This document shows, one piece after another, positions 7,495 through 15,627 of a stretch of DNA of 36,180 nucleotides. Source of the stretch: an uncultured Alphaproteobacteria bacterium. Its GTDB lineage: Bacteria; Pseudomonadota; Alphaproteobacteria; HIMB59; GCA-002718135. Below the pieces are notes generated by a model, which worked only from the letters and a program-made list of their open reading frames with translations, did no database searches and was not told the DNA's origin. A program made the position numbers and the translations under genes. Where the stretch lies: the NCBI GenBank assembly GCA_902567135.1, contig CACFLO010000005.1, positions 32,001 through 68,180 on the forward strand, written 5' to 3'. How positions within the stretch are numbered: position 1 is the first letter of the stretch; each line of letters starts with the position of its first letter.

Positions 7495-8948
7495 CCAACA
7501 CTTCCTTCCAGAGAAATTGATACTAATTTTTGAGCCTCAACTGCAAATTCCATTGGTAATTCTTGAAGAACTTGTTTGCAAAATCCATTAACAATTAATG
7601 ATACAGCTTCTTCATGACTTAGACCTCTTTGTCTACAATAATATAACTGATCCTCATTAATTTTAGATGTAGATGCTTCATGCTCAACAATTGCAGAATT
7701 ATTTTTTGAGTCAATGTAGGGAATAGTATGGGCTCCACATTTGTTACCAACTAAAAGAGAGTCACATTGAGTATAGTTTCTTGCCTTATCAGCTTTTCTT
7801 AGAAACGAAACATTTCCCCTATAGGTATTTTGAGAATTACCTAGAGAGATGCCCTTAGAAATAATCTTGCTGCGAGTATTTTTACCAATATGAGTCATTT
7901 TTGTACCAGTATCAGCTTGTTGAAAATTATTTGTAATAGCCACAGAGTAGAATTCTCCAATAGAATTATCACCTTTAAGAATACAACTTGGATATTTCCA
8001 AGTTATGGCAGATCCTGTTTCAACCTGAGTCCATGATATTTTACTATTATTACCTTTACATAGACCCCTTTTCGTAACAAAATTATAAATCCCACCTTTT
8101 CCATCTTCATCACCAGGATACCAATTTTGAACAGTAGAATATTTTATTTCTGCATTTTCTAGAGCAATTAATTCAACATTTGCAGCATGGAGTTGATTTG
8201 AGTCTCTCTGTGGTGCAGTACAACCTTCAAGATAGCTTACATAACTGCCCTTATCAGCAATAATCAAGGTTCTTTCAAACTGACCTGTTTCTTCTGCATT
8301 AATTCTAAAGTAAGTAGAGAGCTCCATAGGACATTTTACATTTTCAGGAATATAGACAAAAGAGCCATCGGTAAAAACTGCAGAGTTAAGTGCAGAAAAA
8401 GAATGGTCACCTGGAGGGATCACTGATCCAAGATATTTTTTTACTAATTCAGGATGTGTTTGGACAGCTTCACTAATAGAGCAAAAAACTATACCAAGTT
8501 TTTCTAATTCTCCTTTGTAAGTCGTTGCAACTGAAACGCTATCAAAAACAGCATCAACTGCAACTCCTGCTAATACTTTCTGTTCTTCTAGAGGAATTCC
8601 AAGTTTATTATATGTTTCGATTAATTTAGGATCTACTTCACTTAAGTCTTTAGGTTTACTTTCAAAACCTTTTGGTGCAGAATAATAATAGATATCCTGA
8701 TAATCAATTTCAGGGAACTTTAAATTTGCCCATTGAGGGTCCGACATTTTTAACCACTTTTTGTAACAATCAAGTCTCCATTTAAGCATCCATTCAGGTT
8801 CATTTTTCTTTTGAGAGATAAATTTTATTATTTCCTCATTTAATCCCTTTTTTGGTCTATCTGAGTCTATATTAGTAACAAAACCATATTTATATTTGTC
8901 TTGTACATATTTATTTAAGGTTTGAGTTGTTTCAGTATCCACAAACAA
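7491..8948 (-). CDS. sufB: SufB, Fe-S scaffold core subunit (485 aa)
   Basis: Core scaffold protein of the SUF system. The N-terminus [20 protein letters not shown]...[10 protein letters not shown] is typical. The beta-helical core carries [21 protein letters not shown] and [15 protein letters not shown]. The C-terminus holds [41 protein letters not shown], including the functional cysteine and glutamate region. There is no ATG near the start: an in-frame TAA directly precedes a TTG (8948), with a GTG two codons later (8942). One of these must be the start, because conserved sequence begins soon after. It heads the operon, and no iscR/sufR-type regulator gene precedes it. Confidence 0.95.
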   Translation of the reverse strand: MFVDTETTQTLNKYVQDKYKYGFVTNIDSDRPKKGLNEEIIKFISQKKNEPEWMLKWRLDCYKKWLKMSDPQWANLKFPEIDYQDIYYYSAPKGFESKPKDLSEVDPKLIETYNKLGIPLEEQKVLAGVAVDAVFDSVSVATTYKGELEKLGIVFCSISEAVQTHPELVKKYLGSVIPPGDHSFSALNSAVFTDGSFVYIPENVKCPMELSTYFRINAEETGQFERTLIIADKGSYVSYLEGCTAPQRDSNQLHAANVELIALENAEIKYSTVQNWYPGDEDGKGGIYNFVTKRGLCKGNNSKISWTQVETGSAITWKYPSCILKGDNSIGEFYSVAITNNFQQADTGTKMTHIGKNTRSKIISKGISLGNSQNTYRGNVSFLRKADKARNYTQCDSLLVGNKCGAHTIPYIDSKNNSAIVEHEASTSKINEDQLYYCRQRGLSHEEAVSLIVNGFCKQVLQELPMEFAVEAQKLVSISLEGSVG

Positions 8949-9001
8949 TTAAATAAGGTTTTATTCAAAAAAATCTAGTCTTTTCAACTAAAAATAGGTT
9001 A

Positions 9002-9021
9002 ATTTAGAATGTATTCTAAAT
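9002..9021. promoter_or_regulatory. perfect 9-2-9 palindrome upstream of sufB, possible Irr/ICE-type iron-control operator
   Basis: The sequence reads ATTTAGAAT-GT-ATTCTAAAT, a perfect inverted repeat. It lies between the mnmA stop (9023) and the sufB start (8948), about 54 bases upstream of translation. The TTTAGAA/TTCTAAA arms resemble the ICE box bound by Irr, the haem-responsive Fur-family regulator of Alphaproteobacteria that often controls suf genes. The match is from memory and the spacer here should be compared with the real consensus. It is too short and AT-rich to be a good terminator for mnmA. Confidence 0.55.
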
Positions 9022-9022
9022 A

Positions 9023-10114
9023 TTAAGTTATCCAGCCCCCACCTAAAACTTGATCATTTTTATAAAAAACACAAGCTTGCCCTGGGGATGTAGCAGATAT
9101 TGGTTCATCAAATATAAAATATCCACTTTCATCAATTATTTTTAATTTCCCTGATATTTCTTTTTGAGTTGATCTTATTTTTGCAGAACAATCAAGTTCA
9201 TTGTTTGGAATCTCTTTATCCAATAAATTTATATTTTTAAAAAATATTCTATTTTTTTGTAAGTTTACATAAGGTGCTAAAACAATATAATTTTGATTTT
9301 TGTTTACTTCTTTAACATATAGTGGTTTTTCTTGACCTCCAACTCCAACCCCCTTCCTTTGACCAACAGTATAATTAGCTATTCCCTTATGAACTCCAAT
9401 CTTATTTCCATTAATGTCAAATATATTTCCCTCTATATTTATCTCTGGTTGAATCTTGTTAATTAAGTCTCTGTATGAATCAGATGTTACAAAACATATA
9501 TCTTGGCTATCGGGTTTATCACTAACAAGTAATTTGTAATCTGCAGCCATTTCTCTTATTTCTGATTTAAAATAATTTCCAAGAGGAAAACGAACATAAT
9601 CTAATTGATCTTGCAGAGTTGCAAATAAAAAATAACTTTGATCCTTTGTTTTATCTTTTGCTTTAAAGAGCTTAGATCCTGTTATACCTCCTTTGCGTAT
9701 AGCATAATGACCTGTCACAAGAGCTTCTGCATTCATTTTTTTTGACTCTTCAAGGAGGTCAGAAAATTTTACTGTTTGATTACATTGAATACACGGGACA
9801 GGAGTTTCTCCATTAGCATAAGAGTCAACAAAATTGCTAATTACGCCATCATAGAACTTATCTTGATAGTCAAATACATAATGAGGAAAATTGTATTGAT
9901 TTGCTACTTTTTTTGCATCATCAATATCAATACCTGCACAGCATGATTTTGACTTGGAGGCATTAGATTGATTATACAGTCTTAATGTAACTCCAGTAAC
10001 ATCATAACCCTCTTTTTTGAGCATTACTGCTGCTACTGAACTATCAACTCCGCCCGACATAGCAACAATAATCTTCGTATCTTTTTCAGCTTTATTAAAA
10101 CCAAGAGAATTCAT
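9023..10114 (-). CDS. mnmA: MnmA, tRNA-specific 2-thiouridylase (363 aa)
   Basis: Installs the 2-thio group on U34 of tRNAs for Lys, Glu and Gln, using ATP and persulfide sulfur. It has a PP-loop motif SGGVDSS (20-26), the catalytic cysteine in PVPCIQCNQ (C108), the second cysteine in DSQDICFVT (C207), and NYTVGQRKGVGVGG typical of the central domain. Length is normal. It lies directly upstream of the suf operon on the same strand, 74 bases away, so the sulfur donor SufS is a neighbour. The palindrome between them suggests suf can be controlled separately. Confidence 0.95.
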   Translation of the reverse strand: MNSLGFNKAEKDTKIIVAMSGGVDSSVAAVMLKKEGYDVTGVTLRLYNQSNASKSKSCCAGIDIDDAKKVANQYNFPHYVFDYQDKFYDGVISNFVDSYANGETPVPCIQCNQTVKFSDLLEESKKMNAEALVTGHYAIRKGGITGSKLFKAKDKTKDQSYFLFATLQDQLDYVRFPLGNYFKSEIREMAADYKLLVSDKPDSQDICFVTSDSYRDLINKIQPEINIEGNIFDINGNKIGVHKGIANYTVGQRKGVGVGGQEKPLYVKEVNKNQNYIVLAPYVNLQKNRIFFKNINLLDKEIPNNELDCSAKIRSTQKEISGKLKIIDESGYFIFDEPISATSPGQACVFYKNDQVLGGGWIT

Positions 10115-10170
10115 AATAATTATTAATCTATATTTACAAACTCCATTTAGTTCAATAATAGCTTTCTAAA

Positions 10171-10809
10171 ATGGTAGATTTACTTATTTCTGGTCCTGAA
10201 GGTAAAATTGAAGCAAAGTATTCACATAATAACGATTTACAATCTCCTATTGCCATTATTTTGCACCCTGATCCATCTCGAGGTGGATCTATGGATACTA
10301 AAATTGTCTTTAAACTCTATAAAATTTTTGTATCAAATGGATTTTCAACAATTAGATTTAACTTTAGAGGTGTAGGTAAAAGTGAAGGCATATATGATAA
10401 TGGAGAAGGTGAGTTAAGTGATGCTGCAAGTGTATTAGATTGGTTGCAACAATATAATACAAACTCAAAAGTTTGTTGGGTAGTAGGTTTTTCATTTGGT
10501 GCATGGGTTGCAATGCAATTATTAATGAGAAGACCTGAAATAAATGGGTTTGTGAGTGTTTCACCTCCTGCAAATATTAGAGATTTTAGTTTCTTAGCTC
10601 CTTGTCCTTCATCAGGATTGATAGTTCATGGAGATAAGGATAATATAACCTCTTTTGACTCTACAAAAATATTAGCAGAAAAACTGCAAAAACAAAAAAA
10701 AGTTGATATAAAATTTAAACCTATAAAAGGAGCAGATCACTTTTATGAAAATTTTTCAAATGAATTTACTGAAGTAGTAGATAAGTATATTAAAGAAAAT
10801 ATTATTTAA
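10171..10809 (+). CDS. alpha/beta hydrolase, COG2945-like (212 aa)
   Basis: Small cytoplasmic alpha/beta hydrolase. The oxyanion region ILHPDPSRGGSMDTK is at about 30-44. NFRGVGKSEG (about 65-74) is followed by the nucleophile elbow GFSFGAW (about 107-113, serine in GFSFG), an aspartate in HGDKDNITS (about 156) and a histidine in KGADHFYE (about 190). These form a plausible Ser-Asp-His triad. This subfamily is widespread in Alphaproteobacteria and has no firm function. It is divergent from mnmA and 17 bases upstream of tyrS. Confidence 0.85.
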   Translation: MVDLLISGPEGKIEAKYSHNNDLQSPIAIILHPDPSRGGSMDTKIVFKLYKIFVSNGFSTIRFNFRGVGKSEGIYDNGEGELSDAASVLDWLQQYNTNSKVCWVVGFSFGAWVAMQLLMRRPEINGFVSVSPPANIRDFSFLAPCPSSGLIVHGDKDNITSFDSTKILAEKLQKQKKVDIKFKPIKGADHFYENFSNEFTEVVDKYIKENII

Positions 10810-10826
10810 CTGTTTTAATAAATATA

Positions 10827-12068
10827 ATGAAATTAAAATCAGAATTTTTAAGAGAAATACATTCACGTGGATTTATATATCAGTCAAGTGATATTGAGAG
10901 CTTAGACTCTTTGATATCCAAAAAAAAAATAACCGCATACATCGGCTTTGATATAACTAGTGAAAGTTTGCATATTGGTAGCTTAGTTCAGTTAATGCTT
11001 CTGCATTGGTTAGACACATACGATCATAATACAATAGCATTAGTAGGCGGTGGGACAACATTAGTTGGTGATCCATCTGGGAAAGACTCAACAAGAAAAA
11101 TTATGACAATAAAAGAAATTTCTATGAATATAAAAAGAATTGAGAAGACTTTTAGTCAATTCATAAATCTAAGTGGTAAAGGATCAATAATAAATAATTA
11201 TGAATGGCTGGGGAATTTAAATTATATTGAATTTTTGAGAGATGTTGGATCTAAATTAACTCTTAATAAAATGTTAACTTTTGAGTCAGTAAAAAATAGA
11301 TTAGATAGAGAGCAACCACTATCTTTCTTAGAATTCAATTATATGCTTCTTCAAGCTTATGATTTTTACTATTTAAGGAAAAATTACAATTGTGTTCTGC
11401 AAATGGGTGGGTCTGATCAATGGGGAAATATAATAAATGGTATAGATTTGATAAAAAAAATGCTTAATAAAAAAGCGTATGCACTCACTTCTCCATTAAT
11501 AACTAATGCAGATGGTTCAAAAATGGGCAAAACTGCAAAAGGTGCCATTTGGTTGGACAAGATAAAACTTAGCAACTTTGAATTTTATCAATTTTGGAGA
11601 AATATAGCAGATCATGATGTAAGCAAATTTTTAAAATTGTTTACTAAAATTAGTCTCAATGAAATTAAAAAATTATCAGAACTAAAAGATAAAGAAATTA
11701 ATGAGGCAAAAAAAATACTTGCCTTTGAGGTTACTAAAATTACAAGAGGAATTAAGTCTGCTAAAGAAGCAGAAGATATTGCTAACAATATTTTCAATAA
11801 AAAAACACTTGATGAAAGAATTCCTACATATGAGATCAGTTCCTCTGATATTAAAAAATCAAATTTTCTAATATTAGACGCAATAGAAAAACTTAATTTA
11901 AGTAAAAGCAGAAGTGATACAAAAAGATTAATTAAATCAAAAGGAATTAAGGTAAATAATGAAGTTTTTTTATCCCCAGATTTATCCTTAAAGGCATACT
12001 ATAAATTATCAGAAATTAAATTAAGTGTTGGTAAAAAAAATATAGGAATTTTAAAAATAAAAAAATAA
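10827..12068 (+). CDS. tyrS: tyrosyl-tRNA synthetase (413 aa)
   Basis: Class I aminoacyl-tRNA synthetase charging tRNA-Tyr. It shows YIGFDITSESLHIGS with the HIGH-type motif (HIGS, about 49-52), VGDPSGKDSTR, the tyrosine-binding QMGGSDQWGN (about 192-201), and the KMSKS-type loop GSKMGKT (about 230-236). A C-terminal S4-like RNA-binding domain covers about 345-405 (LSKSRSDTKRLIKSKGIKVN). It is complete and of normal length. It ends 5 bases before the convergent prfB stop, with no recognisable GC-rich terminator between. Confidence 0.96.
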   Translation: MKLKSEFLREIHSRGFIYQSSDIESLDSLISKKKITAYIGFDITSESLHIGSLVQLMLLHWLDTYDHNTIALVGGGTTLVGDPSGKDSTRKIMTIKEISMNIKRIEKTFSQFINLSGKGSIINNYEWLGNLNYIEFLRDVGSKLTLNKMLTFESVKNRLDREQPLSFLEFNYMLLQAYDFYYLRKNYNCVLQMGGSDQWGNIINGIDLIKKMLNKKAYALTSPLITNADGSKMGKTAKGAIWLDKIKLSNFEFYQFWRNIADHDVSKFLKLFTKISLNEIKKLSELKDKEINEAKKILAFEVTKITRGIKSAKEAEDIANNIFNKKTLDERIPTYEISSSDIKKSNFLILDAIEKLNLSKSRSDTKRLIKSKGIKVNNEVFLSPDLSLKAYYKLSEIKLSVGKKNIGILKIKK

Positions 12069-12073
12069 TTATT

Positions 12074-13166
12074 TTATAAAGACAGTGATTTTTCTAAAAA
12101 ACTATCAATCTCTCCATCTAATACATCATTAACGTTAGAAGTCTCATGATTGCTTCTTAAATCTTTAATTAGCTTATAAGGATGCATAATATAAGATCTA
12201 ATTTGACTCCCCCATCCTATTTGTTGTTTTTGATTATTAATGACATTTTCCTCTTCTTTTCTTTTTTGCAATTCATATTCATAAATTCTGGATTTTAACA
12301 TATTCATTGCATATGCTTTATTTTTGTGTTGAGATCTGTCATTCTGACATTGAACCACAATATTAGTAGGCAAATGTTTTATTCTAACTGCACTATCGGT
12401 TGTATTAACGTGTTGGCCTCCTGCTCCAGAAGCTCTATATGTATCTATTCTCAAATCTGATTCATTTATTTCAACTTCAATCCTATCATCTATTTCTGGA
12501 TAAACCCAGACACTAGCAAAACTAGTGTGTCTCCTCTTATTACTATCAAATGGTGAAATTCTTACAAGACGATGTATACCGCTCTCCCTTTTTAACCATC
12601 CATAAGCATAATCTTTTTCTATTTTTATTGTTGTAGATTTTATTCCCGCCTCTTCTCCCCTAGTCTCCTGCAGTAATAATATTTTTGCATCATGCTTTTC
12701 TGCCCACCGAGTATACATGCGAACTAACATTTCAGCCCAATCTTGACTTTCAGTCCCTCCTGCACCAGCATGTATTTCAAGAAATATATTATTTGGATCA
12801 GCACTTTCACCCATTAAATTTTCTAGCCTTGATTTATTAGAGGTAATTAAAAGTTGATTTGACTCAGAAAGCAGCTGATCAAAATATTCCTCATTATTTT
12901 CAGTAATTGCTAGATTAAATAATTCTTCAATATATTCAAGACTATTCTGAATAGTTTCAAAATCTTTAATTTTATTTTCAATATTTTTAATTCTCTGAAA
13001 TAATGATTTTGCTTTTGACTCTTGCCAAATATTTGGATTTTCACTTTTGGTTTTTAATTTTTTTAATTCTATTTTTAGTGAGGAAAAGTCAAACCCCCCT
13101 CCTTAGTAAAGCATAGTTACTCTTTATAATCTCTAAGTTAGACTCAATTTTTTCTTTTAAATTCAT
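12074..13166 (-). CDS. prfB: peptide chain release factor 2, joined by +1 programmed frameshift (363 aa)
   Basis: RF2 terminates translation at UGA and UAA. The zero frame runs from ATG at 13166 for 25 codons (ends ALLRRGV) to an in-frame TGA at 13091-13089. Skipping the T at 13091 gives the +1 frame from 13090 to the stop at 12074, continuing DFSSLKIELKKL. The joined product has the anticodon-mimic SPF (in ISPFDSNKRRHTSF) and the catalytic GGQ (ASGAGGQHVN). The summed length matches usual RF2. The ATG overlaps the PBP1A stop as TAATG. Without the frameshift only residues from an internal methionine at 12814 would be called, losing the N-terminal domain. Confidence 0.92.
13089..13103 (-). promoter_or_regulatory. 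prfB programmed +1 frameshift element
   Basis: Minus strand reads AGG AGG GGG GTT TGA C. A perfect anti-SD complement AGGAGG (13103-13098) sits three bases before the P-site codon GTT (13094-13092), followed by the UGA stop. The spacing is the same as in the E. coli element (AGGGGG-UAU-CUU-UGA-C). The slip codon is GUU rather than the usual CUU. The element makes RF2 synthesis autoregulatory: scarce RF2 lets the ribosome slip past UGA. Confidence 0.85.
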
Positions 13167-15502
13167 TAATTATTTAATAAACCACCTGTTCCAGAAATTT
13201 TTTCCGAACTATAACCTAAAGAGTCTATAACATTAATTTCATTTTTTAAAATGTTTTCTGAATACTTTATAAAAGGTTCCATAATTGCACTTTTGCTATT
13301 TGAAGGCATGCCTGTCTTAGGGTCTATATTTATAAATGTTAACCCATTTGGTATTCTAAATGGTTTATTATTTTTATTAATTTCTGAATTTAAAGCATAA
13401 TTTTTGAATATTGGTACTGCTACTGATGAACCTGTTTCTTTATAGCCAAGCGATTTTGGCTGATCATATCCAACAAAAACTCCAACTACTATATCTGGAG
13501 AATAACCTATAAACCAAGCATCTTTATTTTTGTTTGTTGTTCCAGTCTTTCCTGCTAAAGGGATATCTAAATCTTTAAGCTTGATAGCTGTACCTCTTTG
13601 AACAACCCCTTCCATCATAGATGTAATTTGAAAAGCTATTCTTGAATCAAGAATTTTTTCTTCATTAATTTCAATTTTAGGAACTTGAATTTTTTTATCT
13701 AAATCTTTGACAAGACATTTGGTACAAATTTTTTTTGTGTTTTTAAATATTTGTTTTCCATTTTTATTATATATACTTTGAATAAAATTTGGTTGAATTT
13801 TTTTACCACCATTGGCTATGATTCCATATGCATTTGTTATATCAATAAGATTTACTAAACCACTTCCTAAAGACATTGATAAATTGTCATCTAGGAACTT
13901 ATGAATTCCAAAATCTTTTGCAGTATCAAGAATTTTAGTAATTCCAACTTCATTAGCAAGTCTAATTGTCATTAAGTTTCTAGATTTTTCAATACCAGTT
14001 CTAATAGTGGTTAATCCATAAAATTCATCACTGTAATTAGCAGGTTTCCATTTTGGTAAACCTGGGCCTTGATCAATTACATAAGGTGCATCAAGAACTA
14101 GAGTTGAGGGATTAAATCCTTCATTTAGTGCTGTTATGTAAACAAATGGTTTAAAAGCTGAGCCAGGTTGCCTTTTGGCTTGTGTTGACCTATTGAATTG
14201 ACTTAATTTAAAACTAAAACCTCCTGACATAGCCAGTACATCTCCAGAATGAGGATTTAAAACGATTATTCCACCATTCACATTTGGAATTTGCCGGATA
14301 ATCAAATCATTTTTAATATTTTCTACTAAAATTATTTCTCCTATTATAAATTTTTCTTTTTTTAACCAATCATTATCTGCTAAACTTAAATCAATTATCA
14401 TATCTTCATTTATTACATTTGAGACATGGATTAAGTTTTTATTTAACTTTTTAATTTCAACAATTTTCCATTTTTTTGGAAAGGGATTATTAAATTTTTT
14501 GATGAATGTTTTTAGTTTATTGTCTTTGTTATCTACATTCCCTATTCCACCTCTCCAACCATGTCTTTTATCATATTCTATTAAACCATGAACAAGTGCT
14601 GAATTCGCTATTTTTTGCAATCTTGAATCAAGTGATGTTTTTATAATTAATCCATCAGTATAAAATTTTTTTTCACCATAGTTATTAAAAAGTTTTTTTC
14701 TTATTTCTTCATAAAAGTAATCAGCTTGATTAAAAATAAGATTATTTCTTTCAAATAATTTGATAGGATTATTTTTGTAATTTAAATCTACTTCTTTAAT
14801 AAATTTATTTTGATACATCCTGTCTAAAACCCAGTTTCTCCTTTCAATAGCAGCATTATAATTTTTTTTTGGGTTATAATTATTAGGAGCCTTTGGAAGA
14901 GAGGCTAAAAACGCGATTTCATCTAATTCAAGATCGGGGAGAGATTTATTAAAATAATTAAGGCTAGCAGAAGCAATTCCATAAGATCTATTACCAAGAT
15001 AAATATCATTTAAATATAATTCCAAAATTTCTTCTTTTGTTAAAATATTTTCAATGCGTAGCGCTAACATTATTTCTTTTATTTTTCTTTCATAACTTAT
15101 CTCATTCGAAAGAAGTAAATTTTTAACAACCTGTTGAGTTATTGTTGAAGCTCCTATTAATTTTGTATTATTTAAATTTGAAATAGAAGCCCTAAAAATA
15201 GCATAAAAATCTATACCAATATGATTAAAAAAATTTTTATCTTCTGCAGATATAAATGCATTAATTACATTTTTTGGTATTCTTTCAATGGGAATAAAAA
15301 GTCTTTCTTCTTTATGAAAGCTTTTCAAAAGAACTCCGTCAGAACTATAGAGCCTTGAAGATAAATTGGGTTTATAATTTACTATTTTGTCATATCCTGG
15401 CAAGTCAGGTGAAAATTTCCATAAAACAGCTAGAATAATTCCAAATATAGTAAAAGATGATATAAATAAAAGGGCAAAAAATAAGTATAATATTTTTTTC
15501 AT
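13166..15502 (-). CDS. mrcA: class A penicillin-binding protein 1A (778 aa)
   Basis: Bifunctional peptidoglycan synthase anchored by one N-terminal membrane helix (about 3-29). The GT51 glycosyltransferase domain shows the catalytic glutamate in SAEDKNFFNH (E87 from the chosen ATG) and GASTITQQVVKNLLL. The transpeptidase domain has SAFK (448-451), SRN (507-509) and KTGTT (652-656). An OB-like insert lies between. I chose ATG 15502 over a TTG two codons upstream (15508). Its stop overlaps the prfB start, so the two genes are probably cotranscribed. It diverges from rne. Confidence 0.95.
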   Translation of the reverse strand: MKKILYLFFALLFISSFTIFGIILAVLWKFSPDLPGYDKIVNYKPNLSSRLYSSDGVLLKSFHKEERLFIPIERIPKNVINAFISAEDKNFFNHIGIDFYAIFRASISNLNNTKLIGASTITQQVVKNLLLSNEISYERKIKEIMLALRIENILTKEEILELYLNDIYLGNRSYGIASASLNYFNKSLPDLELDEIAFLASLPKAPNNYNPKKNYNAAIERRNWVLDRMYQNKFIKEVDLNYKNNPIKLFERNNLIFNQADYFYEEIRKKLFNNYGEKKFYTDGLIIKTSLDSRLQKIANSALVHGLIEYDKRHGWRGGIGNVDNKDNKLKTFIKKFNNPFPKKWKIVEIKKLNKNLIHVSNVINEDMIIDLSLADNDWLKKEKFIIGEIILVENIKNDLIIRQIPNVNGGIIVLNPHSGDVLAMSGGFSFKLSQFNRSTQAKRQPGSAFKPFVYITALNEGFNPSTLVLDAPYVIDQGPGLPKWKPANYSDEFYGLTTIRTGIEKSRNLMTIRLANEVGITKILDTAKDFGIHKFLDDNLSMSLGSGLVNLIDITNAYGIIANGGKKIQPNFIQSIYNKNGKQIFKNTKKICTKCLVKDLDKKIQVPKIEINEEKILDSRIAFQITSMMEGVVQRGTAIKLKDLDIPLAGKTGTTNKNKDAWFIGYSPDIVVGVFVGYDQPKSLGYKETGSSVAVPIFKNYALNSEINKNNKPFRIPNGLTFINIDPKTGMPSNSKSAIMEPFIKYSENILKNEINVIDSLGYSSEKISGTGGLLNN

Positions 15503-15508
15503 TTGCAA

Positions 15509-15627
15509 GAATCTACATTGTGAAATGGTTTAAAATATGACATTAGGATGAAATATAAAATAAAATACACAAAAAATAATACTATAATGAAAAGATTTAT
15601 TACAATTTATAATGGAGTTTCCCAAAT
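15509..15627. promoter_or_regulatory. divergent intergenic region between PBP1A and RNase E genes
   Basis: About 119 AT-rich bases, the longest gene-free gap in the window, that must hold promoters for both genes. I see a GGAG ribosome site before rne (15614-15617) but no clear paired -35/-10 elements or leader hairpin of the kind that autoregulates E. coli rne. Confidence 0.4.

Noticed and set aside
12067-12079. AT-rich hairpin-like sequence between tyrS and prfB as a bidirectional terminator
   Set aside because: The repeat is only A/T pairs and overlaps coding ends; it does not form a stable GC stem with a T-run.
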